From the NCBI GenBank assembly GCA_949001935.1, contig CARJLX010000003.1, positions 1 through 64,000 on the forward strand: 64,000 nucleotides of DNA. Direction: 5' to 3'. The notes under the pieces were generated by a model. The model made no database searches. It worked only from the letters and a program-made list of their open reading frames with translations, and had not been told where the DNA came from. The position numbers were made by a program, and so were the translations under genes. The stretch is from an uncultured Eubacteriales bacterium (GTDB taxonomy: Bacteria; Bacillota; Clostridia; Christensenellales; UBA1242). Shown here one piece after another: positions 30,072 to 38,670 of the stretch; position 1 is the first letter of the stretch, and each line of letters starts with the position of its first letter.

Positions 30072-30608
30072 TTATTCTTCAGTCAATACTTGGAAATAGC
30101 CTTGAGGATGAGCACAAACCGGGCAAACTTCTGGGGCTTTATCTCCAACGTGAATATGTCCACAATTTCTACAAATCCACATTACTTTTTCAGTCTTTTT
30201 AAAAACTGTAGCATTCTTAACTGCTTCTGCAAGTTTCCTATATCTTTCCTCATGATGCTTTTCAATCTTTGCAACGCCTTCAAAAGCAACAGCCAACGCA
30301 TCAAAACCTTCTGCACGAGCTTCTTCCGCCATTTCTTTATACATAGAAGTCCATTCTTCATTTTCTCCAGCTGCAGCAGCAAGCAAATTCTCGAGTGTTG
30401 AAGGCACCTTACCGCCATTTAAAGCCTTAAACCACATCTTAGCATGTTCTTTTTCATTATTTGCTGTTTCTAAGAAAATTTCAGCAATTTGCTTATAACC
30501 TTCCTTATCTGCTTGCGATGCAAAGTAAGTATACTTATTTCTCGCTTGACTTTCTCCCGCAAATGCTTTTAGTAAGTTTTTTTCTGTCTTTGAACCTTTT
30601 AATTCCAT
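30072..30608 (-). CDS. rbr: rubrerythrin
   Basis: 178 residues. Ferritin-like four-helix domain (about 1-135) with the diiron ligands in [20 protein letters not shown] (E, R-N-K-Y), [11 protein letters not shown] (ExxH), [12 protein letters not shown] and [12 protein letters not shown] (ExxH), then a C-terminal rubredoxin domain with [10 protein letters not shown] and [11 protein letters not shown]. Reduces hydrogen peroxide in anaerobes using NAD(P)H-derived electrons. GGAGG precedes the ATG; promoter TTGACT-17-TATAAT at 30674-30646. Confidence 0.97.
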   Translation of the reverse strand: MELKGSKTEKNLLKAFAGESQARNKYTYFASQADKEGYKQIAEIFLETANNEKEHAKMWFKALNGGKVPSTLENLLAAAAGENEEWTSMYKEMAEEARAEGFDALAVAFEGVAKIEKHHEERYRKLAEAVKNATVFKKTEKVMWICRNCGHIHVGDKAPEVCPVCAHPQGYFQVLTEE

Positions 30609-30645
30609 AAATTCCTCCTTGAATATTTTTTAAAGATACAACACC

Positions 30646-30674
30646 ATTATACAACAAAGCTATAATCAAGTCAA
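30646..30674 (-). promoter_or_regulatory. rubrerythrin promoter
   Basis: Minus strand TTGACT (30674-30669), 17-base spacer, TATAAT (30651-30646). Confidence 0.75.
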
Positions 30675-30740
30675 ATAAAATCAAAGAATTAAATTTTCAT
30701 CAAACAAGCAATAATGGCATTAGCAGCCCTATAGTTGATA

Positions 30741-30772
30741 CAAGCAATTGTTTCACGTGAAACAATTGCTTG
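30741..30772. other. parS: parS centromere site 1 in a 32-base perfect palindrome
   Basis: Core TGTTTCACGTGAAACA at 30749-30764 is the canonical ParB-binding parS sequence. The symmetry extends eight further bases on each side (CAAGCAAT/ATTGCTTG) without a mismatch. ParB would load here and spread. Confidence 0.95.
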
Positions 30773-30792
30773 CATGTCTTTTTCCTTATTAT

Positions 30793-30816
30793 AAAATGTT
30801 TCACGTGAAACATTTT
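30793..30816. other. parS: parS centromere site 2 in a 24-base perfect palindrome
   Basis: A second identical TGTTTCACGTGAAACA core at 30797-30812, with four more symmetric bases on each side (AAAA/TTTT). It lies 48 bases from site 1 and about 90 bases past parB. Between rubrerythrin and parB (30609-30899) nothing else is seen except the rubrerythrin promoter. Confidence 0.95.
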
Positions 30817-30873
30817 CAATTTGAGTATTGTTAAAAATTTAAAAATTATCAGTATTTATTAACTGCACTATCA

Positions 30874-30903
30874 AAAAAAAGACCATTGATCGGTCTTTTT
30901 TAT
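30874..30903 (-). terminator. parAB operon terminator
   Basis: AAAAAGACC pairs with GGTCTTTTT around ATTGATC; overlaps the parB stop codon by a few bases. Confidence 0.8.
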
Positions 30904-31853
30904 TTATGTCTCTTATTGTAATTCTTTAAATCTTCAAGTGTTAATTCTTTTTTCTTTAAAAGTTCAATCATGTCTGCCAATCTATCTAAATCATCTCTAG
31001 AATAATAATCAATATAAATTCTTCCTTTATTATCATTCCCTATTGCAGACACTTTAGTAGCAAATACTCTTTGCATATCATTTATAAGCTCTTTTAATTC
31101 CATTGATTGTTCTGCTGGTTTAGGAGAAGGTTGCTTAGTTGGATTTGTATAGTTTTTAACCGCTTTCTCTAAATCACGCACACTCAACTTCCCAGAAGCT
31201 GCAGATAACGCCAGTTTTGTCTGTGTAGCCACGTCATCTACCACCACAAGACTTCTAGCATGACCCGCTGAAAGCTTTCCGCTTTCGACAAGTTTTAAAA
31301 CTTCTGGAGCAAGAGTAAGTAAGCGGAGAGTGTTTGCCACATTGGAACGGCTTTTACCAATTCTTTCCGCTACTGTTTCCTGAGTTAACTTATATTCATC
31401 CATCAATTGCTTAATTGCCTTAGCAGCTTCAATTGGGTTAAGATCTTCCCTTTGTAAGTTTTCTATTAACGATATTTCTTTTACTTGCTTTTCTGTATAG
31501 TTTTTAATCACAACAGGTACAACATTAAGTCCTGCAATTTGAGAAGCTCTCCAACGGCGTTCTCCAGCAATAATCATATAATTGCCATCGTCTTCAGCAT
31601 TTACAACTAGAGGTTGAATTACTCCGTGAATTCTAATTGAACTCGCAAGTTCTTGCAACGCTTCTTCATCAAAGAATTTTCGAGGCTGATTTGGGTTAGG
31701 TCTTATTTTCGAAACTTGAACCTCTGTCACTCCGCTAGCCTTTTTTGCAGGATTTACTTCTTGCTGTGTAGTTATATTTTCATTACCAATATCGCTATCA
31801 TACATACCAAAAAGACTTTCAAGCCCTCTTCCTAAACCTTTTTTATTACTCAT
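30900..31853 (-). CDS. parB: chromosome partitioning protein ParB (Spo0J)
   Basis: 317 residues. N-terminal KGLGRGLESLFG, CTPase/ParB domain with IRPNPNQPRKFFDEEALQELASSI and the GERRWRAS motif, central helix-turn-helix (LTQETVAERIGKSRSNVANTLRLL) and SAGHARSL, then a C-terminal dimer region. Binds parS and, with CTP, slides as a clamp; in spore formers it also loads SMC. Overlaps parA by 8 bases, so translation is coupled. Two parS sites lie just downstream. Confidence 0.97.
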   Translation of the reverse strand: MSNKKGLGRGLESLFGMYDSDIGNENITTQQEVNPAKKASGVTEVQVSKIRPNPNQPRKFFDEEALQELASSIRIHGVIQPLVVNAEDDGNYMIIAGERRWRASQIAGLNVVPVVIKNYTEKQVKEISLIENLQREDLNPIEAAKAIKQLMDEYKLTQETVAERIGKSRSNVANTLRLLTLAPEVLKLVESGKLSAGHARSLVVVDDVATQTKLALSAASGKLSVRDLEKAVKNYTNPTKQPSPKPAEQSMELKELINDMQRVFATKVSAIGNDNKGRIYIDYYSRDDLDRLADMIELLKKKELTLEDLKNYNKRHK

Positions 31854-32676
31854 CTTCTTCTGTCCTCCTCAATTTAATTTTAGTATCTTTTGTTATAGTT
31901 TTATAACTAACTTTGTTTCTGTCTAAAAATTCTTCTGCTAAACTCAAATAAGCATCCGCACCTTTAGAAGAAGGTTCATAAACAACAATTGGCTCTCCAT
32001 GGCTTGGTGCTTCTGCTAGACGAATATTTCTAGGGATGTAAGTAAAGAAAACTTTTTTGCCAAAGAATTTTAAAATCTCATCACTAACTTGGTTTGTAAG
32101 ATTTGAACGCTTGTCTTTCATTGTCATAACAACACCTTCAATATCAATCTTTGGATTAAGTTGAAATTTTATAAGACGAATAGTGTTCATAAGTTGTGTT
32201 ATACCCATAAGAGGGTAGTATTCGCATTGCATTGGAATAATCACACTGTCGCAGGCAGTTAAAGCGTTCACAGTAATAAGACCTAAAGAAGGAGGGCAAT
32301 CTATAAAGATAAAATCATAAATAGATTTTAAAGGATCTAAAATACCTTTAATAATCTTCTCTCTTTGAGGCATTTGAACCATATCAAGTTCAGCACCTGC
32401 CAAATCAACAGTTGAAGGCAATATATCAAGCCCTTCAACCAAAGTTTGCTGAATAACTTCATCAGTAGTTGTATCACCAGAGATCAAATCATAAATCGTT
32501 TTCAAGTCATCGGTTTTGTCAATTCCAAGCCCACTTGTGGCATTACCTTGAGGATCAAGATCCAACACCAAGACCTTTTTACCCATAACCGCTACATAAG
32601 ATGCCAAATTGATACAAGTTGTAGTTTTGCCAACGCCACCTTTTTGGTTGGCTAACGCAATAATTTTTCCCATAAT
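31846..32676 (-). CDS. parA: chromosome partitioning ATPase ParA (Soj)
   Basis: 276 residues from the ATG at 32676 (CTAGGAG upstream); the open frame runs 15 codons further. Deviant Walker A KGGVGKTTTCINLA at about 11-24, Walker B YDFIFIDCPPSLG, DLDPQGNATSG and the MTQLMNTIRL-type region. Forms ATP-dependent dimers on DNA that are stimulated by ParB; in Bacillus the homologue also controls DnaA. Unlike many Firmicutes, the pair is separated from rsmG-mnmG by a plus-strand gene. Confidence 0.97.
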   Translation of the reverse strand: MMGKIIALANQKGGVGKTTTCINLASYVAVMGKKVLVLDLDPQGNATSGLGIDKTDDLKTIYDLISGDTTTDEVIQQTLVEGLDILPSTVDLAGAELDMVQMPQREKIIKGILDPLKSIYDFIFIDCPPSLGLITVNALTACDSVIIPMQCEYYPLMGITQLMNTIRLIKFQLNPKIDIEGVVMTMKDKRSNLTNQVSDEILKFFGKKVFFTYIPRNIRLAEAPSHGEPIVVYEPSSKGADAYLSLAEEFLDRNKVSYKTITKDTKIKLRRTEEDE

Positions 32677-32802
32677 TTCTCCTAGAAGTAAATTTACACC
32701 ACTATAATAACACAAAACCACGCAAAAATAAAGAGATTTTTAAGTTTTTATAATAAAAAACATCAAAACCAATCTAAATATTTAATTTTTTAAAAATTGA
32801 TA

Positions 32803-32830
32803 TTGACATGGGGGGGGGATATGATATAAT
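32803..32830 (+). promoter_or_regulatory. promoter with a G9 tract in the spacer
   Basis: TTGACA (32803-32808), T, nine G (32810-32818), ATATGA, TATAAT (32825-32830): spacer 16 bases. Followed by AAGGAG at 32843-32848. Confidence 0.8.
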
Positions 32831-32966
32831 GCTATTATAAAAAAGGAGAAAATAAAAAACGATACTTAAAGGAAATTATACCAAAAAAGGTTTTGAAAAA
32901 ACTATTGGTGAGCTTGAGCATCTCGCAACAACCCTTGAATTAGAAGGGGCTCAACAATATAATCGA

Positions 32967-33314
32967 ATGCTAAAAAACAAAAGAACAGACTTAACTCTTG
33001 CAAAAACAGAGGAGCTAAAAAACAAAAAGTTTTCTTTAGCAATGGGTGCTTTAGAATTATTAGGATCGACGGCAGGCATTTTGGGTGGAATCTTATCTAT
33101 TTTAAAAGGTGATTTTTTAAGTGCTGGCTTGTTATTAACAACTGGAACTGGTTTAGCAATTACTTCTACCACTCATTTTGTCTATGCGAAAAATTCTAAA
33201 TCAAAAGCAAACCAAATTTCAAAAACTATTAAAAATTTAGATGACTTCATTGAAACGCGCGAAACTTATGAGGAAGTTTTAAAATTTAATCAAAAAGAAA
33301 CTTCAATCCAATAA
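32967..33314 (+). CDS. small membrane protein, start uncertain (may begin at 32862 with ATA)
   Basis: From the first ATG it has 115 residues: a charged coiled stretch, two hydrophobic segments (LGSTAGILGGILSIL and FLSAGLLLTTGTGLAITS) with a short gap, and a charged helix ending ETSIQ. The same frame is open back to 32856 and continues the coiled-coil pattern (GFEKTIGELEHLATTLELEGAQQYNRM). The only Shine-Dalgarno sequence, AAGGAG at 32843-32848, fits a start at ATA 32862, not the ATG 120 bases on. So a non-AUG start or a mutated start codon is likely. No family recognised. Sits as a solitary plus-strand unit inside the origin cluster. Confidence 0.65.
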   Translation: MLKNKRTDLTLAKTEELKNKKFSLAMGALELLGSTAGILGGILSILKGDFLSAGLLLTTGTGLAITSTTHFVYAKNSKSKANQISKTIKNLDDFIETRETYEEVLKFNQKETSIQ

Positions 33315-33316
33315 AT

Positions 33317-33347
33317 AAAAAACAGACTTTATAAGTTTGTTTTTTAT
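33317..33347. terminator. bidirectional terminator
   Basis: AAAAAACA-GACTT pairs with AAGTTTGTTTTTT between the convergent membrane-protein and rsmG genes. Confidence 0.7.
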
Positions 33348-33348
33348 T

Positions 33349-34050
33349 TTACATAATCGGTTTTGTTTTAGGTAAATTTTTACCACGAGGGTATTGTTTT
33401 GGTGTTGTTTTTATTTTATCTATAAACACAAGTATTCTTTGTGAGTCAATTTCATGGATTGCGATTTCTTGAATGTTGCCAACTTTTCCTCCCAAAGTTG
33501 AAATTGCTTTTTGACCTTGTTCCAACTCTTCGTTCACGCGTTGTGATTTATACATTATTGCTTGTCCTCCAACTTTTACAAGGGGAAGAAGATATTCACT
33601 TAACGTATTTATTTGAGCAACTGCTCGCGAAGTGGCATAATCAAATTTTTGAAAATTTATTTTTGCAAAATCTTCTACTCGCATATGAATTGCCGTTATA
33701 TCTTTCAAGCCTAAAAGCTCGATTGTTTGATTTAAAAAATTTACACGTTTTTGAAGACTGTCAAGCAGGATAATTTTTAAGTCTGGTCGCATAATTTTTA
33801 GTGGAATTCCTGGGAAGCCTGCTCCAGAGCCAACATCAACAACAGCGGAACTGTTTTTAATGTATTTTACTGCTAAACAACTATCTAAAAAGTGTTTAAA
33901 AATTACATCATCTTCTTGAGTTATTGCTGTGAGATTAAACTTTTCGTTTTCTTGCACCAAAAACTTAAAGTAAGTTTCAAATTGCTGCGCTTGAGTTTGG
34001 CTTACTTCTATTCCATATTTTTTAAATACATGTTTTAATTTTTCTTTCAT
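33349..34050 (-). CDS. rsmG: 16S rRNA (guanine-527-N7)-methyltransferase
   Basis: 233 residues, usual length. SAM-binding motif VVDVGSGAGFPGIPL at about 70-84, LLDSLQKRVNFL, and DYATSRAVAQINTLSEYLLPLVKVGG. Methylates G527 of 16S rRNA; loss gives low-level streptomycin resistance in other bacteria. Its ATG overlaps the mnmG stop by four bases (ATGA), so the pair is coupled. Confidence 0.96.
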   Translation of the reverse strand: MKEKLKHVFKKYGIEVSQTQAQQFETYFKFLVQENEKFNLTAITQEDDVIFKHFLDSCLAVKYIKNSSAVVDVGSGAGFPGIPLKIMRPDLKIILLDSLQKRVNFLNQTIELLGLKDITAIHMRVEDFAKINFQKFDYATSRAVAQINTLSEYLLPLVKVGGQAIMYKSQRVNEELEQGQKAISTLGGKVGNIQEIAIHEIDSQRILVFIDKIKTTPKQYPRGKNLPKTKPIM

Positions 34051-35924
34051 TTATTTTCTTCTTTGAACTTTTTTACTAAAACACTTAACACTGCAATGTC
34101 GGCAGGGGAAACTCCTGAAACTCGAGAAGCTTGCCCAATATTGAGTGGTTTTATCTCGGCAAGTTTTTCCGCCGCCTCAGTCCTTAGACCATGATAACGG
34201 AAATAATCAAAGTCATAAGGAATTACAATTTTTTCGTTTTTAAGAGCCTTTTCAATATCGTCTTGTTGTTGATTTAAATAGCCTTCATATTTTGTCATTA
34301 TGTTGACTTCTCTCAAAATTTCTTTATCAAAATCATCAAAAATGTGAAGAACTTCATTTACTTTAAAGATATCTAAGTTAGATCGTTTAAGCATGTCTTT
34401 TATAATTGGATTGTCTTTTGGGACATTTTCACTATTTTCTATATAAAGATTCTTAATATTTTCATCAACAACAACTTTCGTTTTTAAAAGTTCTTGAACC
34501 TTTTTTATATCTTTAAGTTTGCAAGTGTAGACCGCATATCGATTATCATCCACCAACCCCACATCTCGACCAATTTGAGTTAATCGCAAATCCGCATTAT
34601 CTTGGCGAAGCAACAATCTATACTCAGCACGAGATGTCATCATTCTATATGGTTCATTCGTTCCTTTTGTAACGATGTCGTCAATCAAAACTCCGATATA
34701 GCCATCACTACGTTTAAGAACCAGCTGTTCTTTGCCTTTTAAATAAAGATTTGCATTTATTCCCGCAACAATTCCTTGCCCCGCAGCCTCTTCATAACCA
34801 CTCGTTCCATTAATTTGACCTGCAAAGAAAAGTCCTTTATGATTTTTAATCTCAAGAGTAGGCGAAAGTTGTGTTGGCTCAATACAATCATATTCAATAG
34901 CATAACTATCTCGCATGATCTCCGCATTTTCCAGTCCTTGCAAAGAATGAATCATCTCTTCTTGTACATCAACTGGCATAGATGTAGAAAAACCTTGAAT
35001 ATAAATTTCATTGGTTTTTGCACTTTCTGGTTCTAAGAAAAGTTGATGGCGATCCTTATCTGAAAAACGTACAATCTTAGTTTCAATAGAAGGGCAATAT
35101 CTAGGTCCAACACCTTGAATTAATCCACTAAAAACTGGGGCTTTGTCAAGATTGTCTTTAATTATTTGATGTGTATCTAAATTAGTATAGGTGAGGTAGC
35201 ATGGGGTCTGTTCACCTTTTCGCTTATTGTCTTTTGGAGTTATAAAAGAAAAGTTTTGTATATCTTCTTCTCCCTTTTGAATTTCAAGTTTAGAAAAATC
35301 TATACTTCGACTATTTACCCTTGCAGGTGTACCAGTTTTAAATCTCAAAAGCTTAATACCAAGTCGTTTTAAACTATCTGAAAGCAGTTGCGCATTGCAA
35401 AAACCATTTGGCCCAACATCTTTTGTGTAGTCACCTATTATGATTCGGCTTTTTAGATAAACGCCAGTTGCTAAGACAACAGCCTTTGCTTTGTACTCCT
35501 CTCCAACAGCAGTTTTAACAATTTTTTCTTGCGTGTCATCATTACAAATAATCTCTATCACTTCACCTTGACGGAGATAAAGATTAGGAGTGTTTTCAAG
35601 AGTTTTTTTCATTTCATTATGATATTCAATTTTATCTGCCTGAGCCCGTAGTGATTGAACTGCTGGCCCTTTACCAGAATTAAGCATACGAATTTGGAGC
35701 ATAGTTTTATCTATATTAACACCCATTTCGCCACCTAATGCATCTACTTCGCTAACAAGTTGACCTTTTGCAGTCCCGCCAATTGAAGGATTGCATGCCA
35801 AAAAAGCCACTGCATCCAAACTCAGTGTTAATAAAAGTGTTTTGTTCCCTGTTCTTGCCAAGGCAAGCCCAGCCTCACAGCCAGCGTGCCCTGCACCAAT
35901 AACGATAGCATCAAATTCTTTCAT
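34047..35924 (-). CDS. mnmG: tRNA uridine-5-carboxymethylaminomethyl modification enzyme MnmG
   Basis: 625 residues, usual length. FAD-binding GAGHAGCEAGLALAR at 10-24, ACNPSIGGTAKGQLVSEVDALGG, CPSIETKIVRF with a conserved Cys, GLFFAGQINGTSGYEEAAGQG, and the C-terminal helical domain EAAEKLAEIKPLNIGQASRVSGVSPADIAVL. Works with MnmE on the wobble uridine of several tRNAs. TATAAT lies 8 bases before the ATG and TTGGAA 17 bases upstream of it, with no clear Shine-Dalgarno sequence, so the mRNA may be nearly leaderless. Confidence 0.97.
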   Translation of the reverse strand: MKEFDAIVIGAGHAGCEAGLALARTGNKTLLLTLSLDAVAFLACNPSIGGTAKGQLVSEVDALGGEMGVNIDKTMLQIRMLNSGKGPAVQSLRAQADKIEYHNEMKKTLENTPNLYLRQGEVIEIICNDDTQEKIVKTAVGEEYKAKAVVLATGVYLKSRIIIGDYTKDVGPNGFCNAQLLSDSLKRLGIKLLRFKTGTPARVNSRSIDFSKLEIQKGEEDIQNFSFITPKDNKRKGEQTPCYLTYTNLDTHQIIKDNLDKAPVFSGLIQGVGPRYCPSIETKIVRFSDKDRHQLFLEPESAKTNEIYIQGFSTSMPVDVQEEMIHSLQGLENAEIMRDSYAIEYDCIEPTQLSPTLEIKNHKGLFFAGQINGTSGYEEAAGQGIVAGINANLYLKGKEQLVLKRSDGYIGVLIDDIVTKGTNEPYRMMTSRAEYRLLLRQDNADLRLTQIGRDVGLVDDNRYAVYTCKLKDIKKVQELLKTKVVVDENIKNLYIENSENVPKDNPIIKDMLKRSNLDIFKVNEVLHIFDDFDKEILREVNIMTKYEGYLNQQQDDIEKALKNEKIVIPYDFDYFRYHGLRTEAAEKLAEIKPLNIGQASRVSGVSPADIAVLSVLVKKFKEENK

Positions 35925-36002
35925 CGCGATTTATTATACAACAAAAGCCTACAATTTCCAATAGGTTTAAGCTTATTTTTTTATTTATTTTTAATTTGTG
36001 TA

Positions 36003-36031
36003 TTGACATGAGGTTAAAACAATGTTAACAT
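36003..36031 (+). promoter_or_regulatory. promoter placing the start at a leaderless ATG
   Basis: TTGACA (36003-36008), 17-base spacer, TAACAT (36026-36031); the ATG begins six bases later. Confidence 0.65.
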
Positions 36032-36036
36032 AAGGT

Positions 36037-36609
36037 ATGTTTGATAAAAAATATGTAAAAATTAAAGATGAAATCATAACCCTCTGCAAAATACAACAGA
36101 TTGATGGTGAATTTATTTGTGCTGTAAATAATCATCCTTATATAGTAGCTAAATGTCATTTTGATATTGTAAAAAAGTTCTCAAGAAATTTAACAACCCA
36201 AGAACTTGAACTGACTGAAAAACTTAAATCTTATAAACTATATAGAAATAATAAATTTAACCTTACCATAACTAGCAAAACTCTTTCAATATACAAAAAC
36301 AATATACATGACAATTTATTAACTTTGGATAATCATACCTATATTCTTGAGGACACATTCTGCAGACTTGACAACATTGAAATATGTGATGATAAATATT
36401 ATAAAGTTGGGCTTGGAAGTGCAATAATAAAACATCTTTCAAATTATGCAAAAGCAAGCGGATGTAAAAGAATTCAAGGTTGGTATTATCCTAATGGCAG
36501 GTTTGAAGAAGGAGCAAAAGATTTCTATATAAGAAATGGTTTCGAGTTTGTTCAAGATGAATATAATAATAAAACCAATGTTGTTAAAAATTTAGAAGTG
36601 GAGAATTAA
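36037..36609 (+). CDS. GNAT-like N-acetyltransferase domain protein
   Basis: 190 residues. The C-terminal part has the acetyl-CoA-binding pattern of GNAT enzymes: KVGLGSAIIKHLSNYAKASGCKRIQGWYYP followed by AKDFYIRNGFEF. The N-terminal half (about 1-100) has no family I recognise. It has no Shine-Dalgarno sequence and lies on the strand opposite to its neighbours mnmG and mnmE, with its own promoter and terminator. Substrate unknown. Confidence 0.7.
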   Translation: MFDKKYVKIKDEIITLCKIQQIDGEFICAVNNHPYIVAKCHFDIVKKFSRNLTTQELELTEKLKSYKLYRNNKFNLTITSKTLSIYKNNIHDNLLTLDNHTYILEDTFCRLDNIEICDDKYYKVGLGSAIIKHLSNYAKASGCKRIQGWYYPNGRFEEGAKDFYIRNGFEFVQDEYNNKTNVVKNLEVEN

Positions 36610-36641
36610 AAAACAAGTCAAAAAGACTTGTTTTTTATTTA
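36608..36641. terminator. bidirectional terminator between the GNAT gene and mnmE
   Basis: AAAAAACAAGTC pairs with GACTTGTTTTTT around AAAAA. Confidence 0.85.
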
Positions 36642-37972
36642 CCTAAACAGAATTTTGAAAATATCATATCTATTATATCTTCATTTTCACATTCTCCTGT
36701 TATTTTACCTAGATTGTTCCAAAGAGTTTTAATATCCATAGCAATAATATCCATACTTGCATTGAAATGAGAAATAGTTATTTCAATACTCTCTAAACAA
36801 TCTTTTAAAATTTTAATCTGTCTTTCACTTGTCACAGTTATAGCTGAAAAATCTATTTCTTCATTCACAACTTTATTATATATTTCTTGTTTAATTTTTT
36901 CAATATTTTTTTCTTGTAAAGCAGATATTTCAATTTCATGTCTTTGTTTTTCAACCTTTCTTGGTTGGTCGATTTTATTTACTAAAATAATATGTGTTTT
37001 ACTTTTAGCTAGTTTTAAAATTTCTTTATCTTGTTCTGTCAATTCTCGGCTTGCATCTATAACAGCAAGAACTATGTCTGCATTTTCTATGCTTTGCCTA
37101 CTTTTTTCTATTCCTATTTTTTCTACTTTGTCAGTCGCCTCGCGAATTCCTGCCGTGTCAATATAGTTGAACTTTAATCCCTTATATGAAGATTGTTCCT
37201 CTATAATATCTCGAGTAGTTCCTGCTATATCTGTGACTATTGCACGATCACTTCCAACTAAAGCATTTAATAAACTCGACTTTCCAACATTGGGAGAACC
37301 AACGATCGCTATATTAATTCCTTTTTGAATATATCTAGCATTTTTTGACGCTTCCATAAATTCCTGAATTTGCTCTTTTATTTTTCCTAACTTAATTAAT
37401 ATTGCGTCCTTTGCAGATTTTTCAAAATCTTCTTCTGGATAATCTAAAGTGGCTTCTATTCTTGCAATTTCTTCGGTTAATGAATGTTGCAGTTCTTTAA
37501 TCTTCCCTTTTAATCTTCCTTCTGCAACAGTGAGTGAAGCTTTAAGCTCGCTTTCACTTTCAGCATTTATTTCATCAATTATTGCTTCAGCCTCATCAAG
37601 ACTTATCTTTCCATTTTCAAAAGCTCTACGCGAAAACTCTCCTGGCTCGGACAAAGCAGCTCCAACTGAAAGCAATTTGTCTAAAACTTTTTGCGTTATA
37701 ACACTTCCGCCATGAACTTGAAATTCAATCATATCTTCGCCAGTATAAGAGTAAGGTGATTTAAAATAAACACATAAACATTTTTCTTTTAAACCATCTT
37801 CAAGTTCAAAGTTGCCTAGATACAAAAAACGGGGAGTGATATTTTCATCTATAAAAGCTTTGCAAGAAAAAACCTTTCTAGCAATTTGTAAACTTTCCTT
37901 CCCACTCATACGCACAATAGATATTGCACCTTTGCCTAAAGGCGTGGATATTGAGGCTATCGTTTTTGACAT
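36635..37972 (-). CDS. mnmE: tRNA modification GTPase MnmE
   Basis: 445 residues. N-terminal folate-binding domain (SIVRMSGKESLQIA, VHGGSVITQKVLDKL, FSRRAFENGKISLDEAEAI), GTPase domain with G1 GSPNVGKSSL, G2 DIAGTTRD, G3 DTAGIRE, G4 NKID, and the C-terminal catalytic FSKFCLGK. Partner of MnmG. The ATG (37972) follows TATAAT (37984-37979) by six bases, and TTGATT (38007-38002) stands 17 bases upstream; no Shine-Dalgarno sequence. It overlaps the neighbouring terminator at its 3' end. Confidence 0.97.
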   Translation of the reverse strand: MSKTIASISTPLGKGAISIVRMSGKESLQIARKVFSCKAFIDENITPRFLYLGNFELEDGLKEKCLCVYFKSPYSYTGEDMIEFQVHGGSVITQKVLDKLLSVGAALSEPGEFSRRAFENGKISLDEAEAIIDEINAESESELKASLTVAEGRLKGKIKELQHSLTEEIARIEATLDYPEEDFEKSAKDAILIKLGKIKEQIQEFMEASKNARYIQKGINIAIVGSPNVGKSSLLNALVGSDRAIVTDIAGTTRDIIEEQSSYKGLKFNYIDTAGIREATDKVEKIGIEKSRQSIENADIVLAVIDASRELTEQDKEILKLAKSKTHIILVNKIDQPRKVEKQRHEIEISALQEKNIEKIKQEIYNKVVNEEIDFSAITVTSERQIKILKDCLESIEITISHFNASMDIIAMDIKTLWNNLGKITGECENEDIIDMIFSKFCLGK

Positions 37973-38057
37973 GTTGTTATTATATCACAAAACTTTAAGT
38001 AAATCAATAAATTGGTTATTGACATTTACTGAATTTTAAACTAAACTATACTTAATT

Positions 38058-38579
38058 ATGAAAAATTTAGATTTATTAAAAATTCAACAAAAGATTAAAC
38101 TTGGGCATATTCCAACTCGAGGAGTTTCTCGATATATTTATGCTACACCTCTAGCAAATTGTATTGAACATGCCGGTTTTGGATTTTCAAATGGATTTTT
38201 GATAGAAAATTTTACTAGAAATCAAAGTGAAAACTTGTTTGGCGATTTTGAAAGTTGGGGTGCTGAAGACATGGCAGAAGAAATAATAGAATTAATAAAA
38301 AATTCAGGTCTTAAAATCACTCCATGTATACCAGACGAAAAATTAAAAAACAATGAATGGAAAGTCGCATTGTATTTTGGGTTTCATCCTCAAACTGGGA
38401 TTGCTTTGCCTCATATGATTAAACAAGAAAATAACGACCTTTGGTCAGAAAAAATGGGATTTGATAGAGATATATCATTCTATGGTAGTTTACTAAAAAC
38501 TATTTATCCTTGTTATCAAAGATATGATTTTCGTAATGTTTATAAAATCACAAATCCTTATGCAGAAGAAAAAATATAA
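38058..38579 (+). CDS. unknown protein (173 aa)
   Basis: No signal peptide or membrane helix. Noticeable stretches: RGVSRYIYATPLANCIEHAGFGF and KVALYFGFHPQTGIALPHMIKQ. I do not recognise a family. It has no Shine-Dalgarno sequence. TTGACA at 38019-38024 with TAAACT 17 bases on (38042-38047), or TATACT at 38047-38052, places the start of transcription very near the ATG. Inserted on the opposite strand between mnmE and jag; ends in the recurrent TGGCAATGCCA terminator. Confidence 0.7.
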   Translation: MKNLDLLKIQQKIKLGHIPTRGVSRYIYATPLANCIEHAGFGFSNGFLIENFTRNQSENLFGDFESWGAEDMAEEIIELIKNSGLKITPCIPDEKLKNNEWKVALYFGFHPQTGIALPHMIKQENNDLWSEKMGFDRDISFYGSLLKTIYPCYQRYDFRNVYKITNPYAEEKI

Positions 38580-38581
38580 AC

Positions 38582-38607
38582 AAAAAAAGTGGCAATGCCA
38601 CTTTTTT
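38582..38607. terminator. recurrent GTGGCAATGCCAC terminator, copy 1
   Basis: AAAAAAAGTGGCA-ATGCCACTTTTTT, a near-perfect palindrome with T run, between two convergent genes. Three more copies with the same core are in the window. Confidence 0.9.
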
Positions 38608-38638
38608 GTTTGACCAAATATAATCAAATTATAAAATC

Positions 38639-38670
38639 TTCTATAAAGTAGTCGCCCAGCATTTGGCAGG
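38639..38670 (-). other. conserved post-stop element, copy 2 (A type)
   Basis: Directly after the jag stop TAG the minus strand reads CCTGCCAAATGCTGGGCGAC then TACTTTATAG. Shares GC[C/T]AAATGCTG[G/T]GCGACTA with copy 1 at 1228-1266. Confidence 0.6.
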
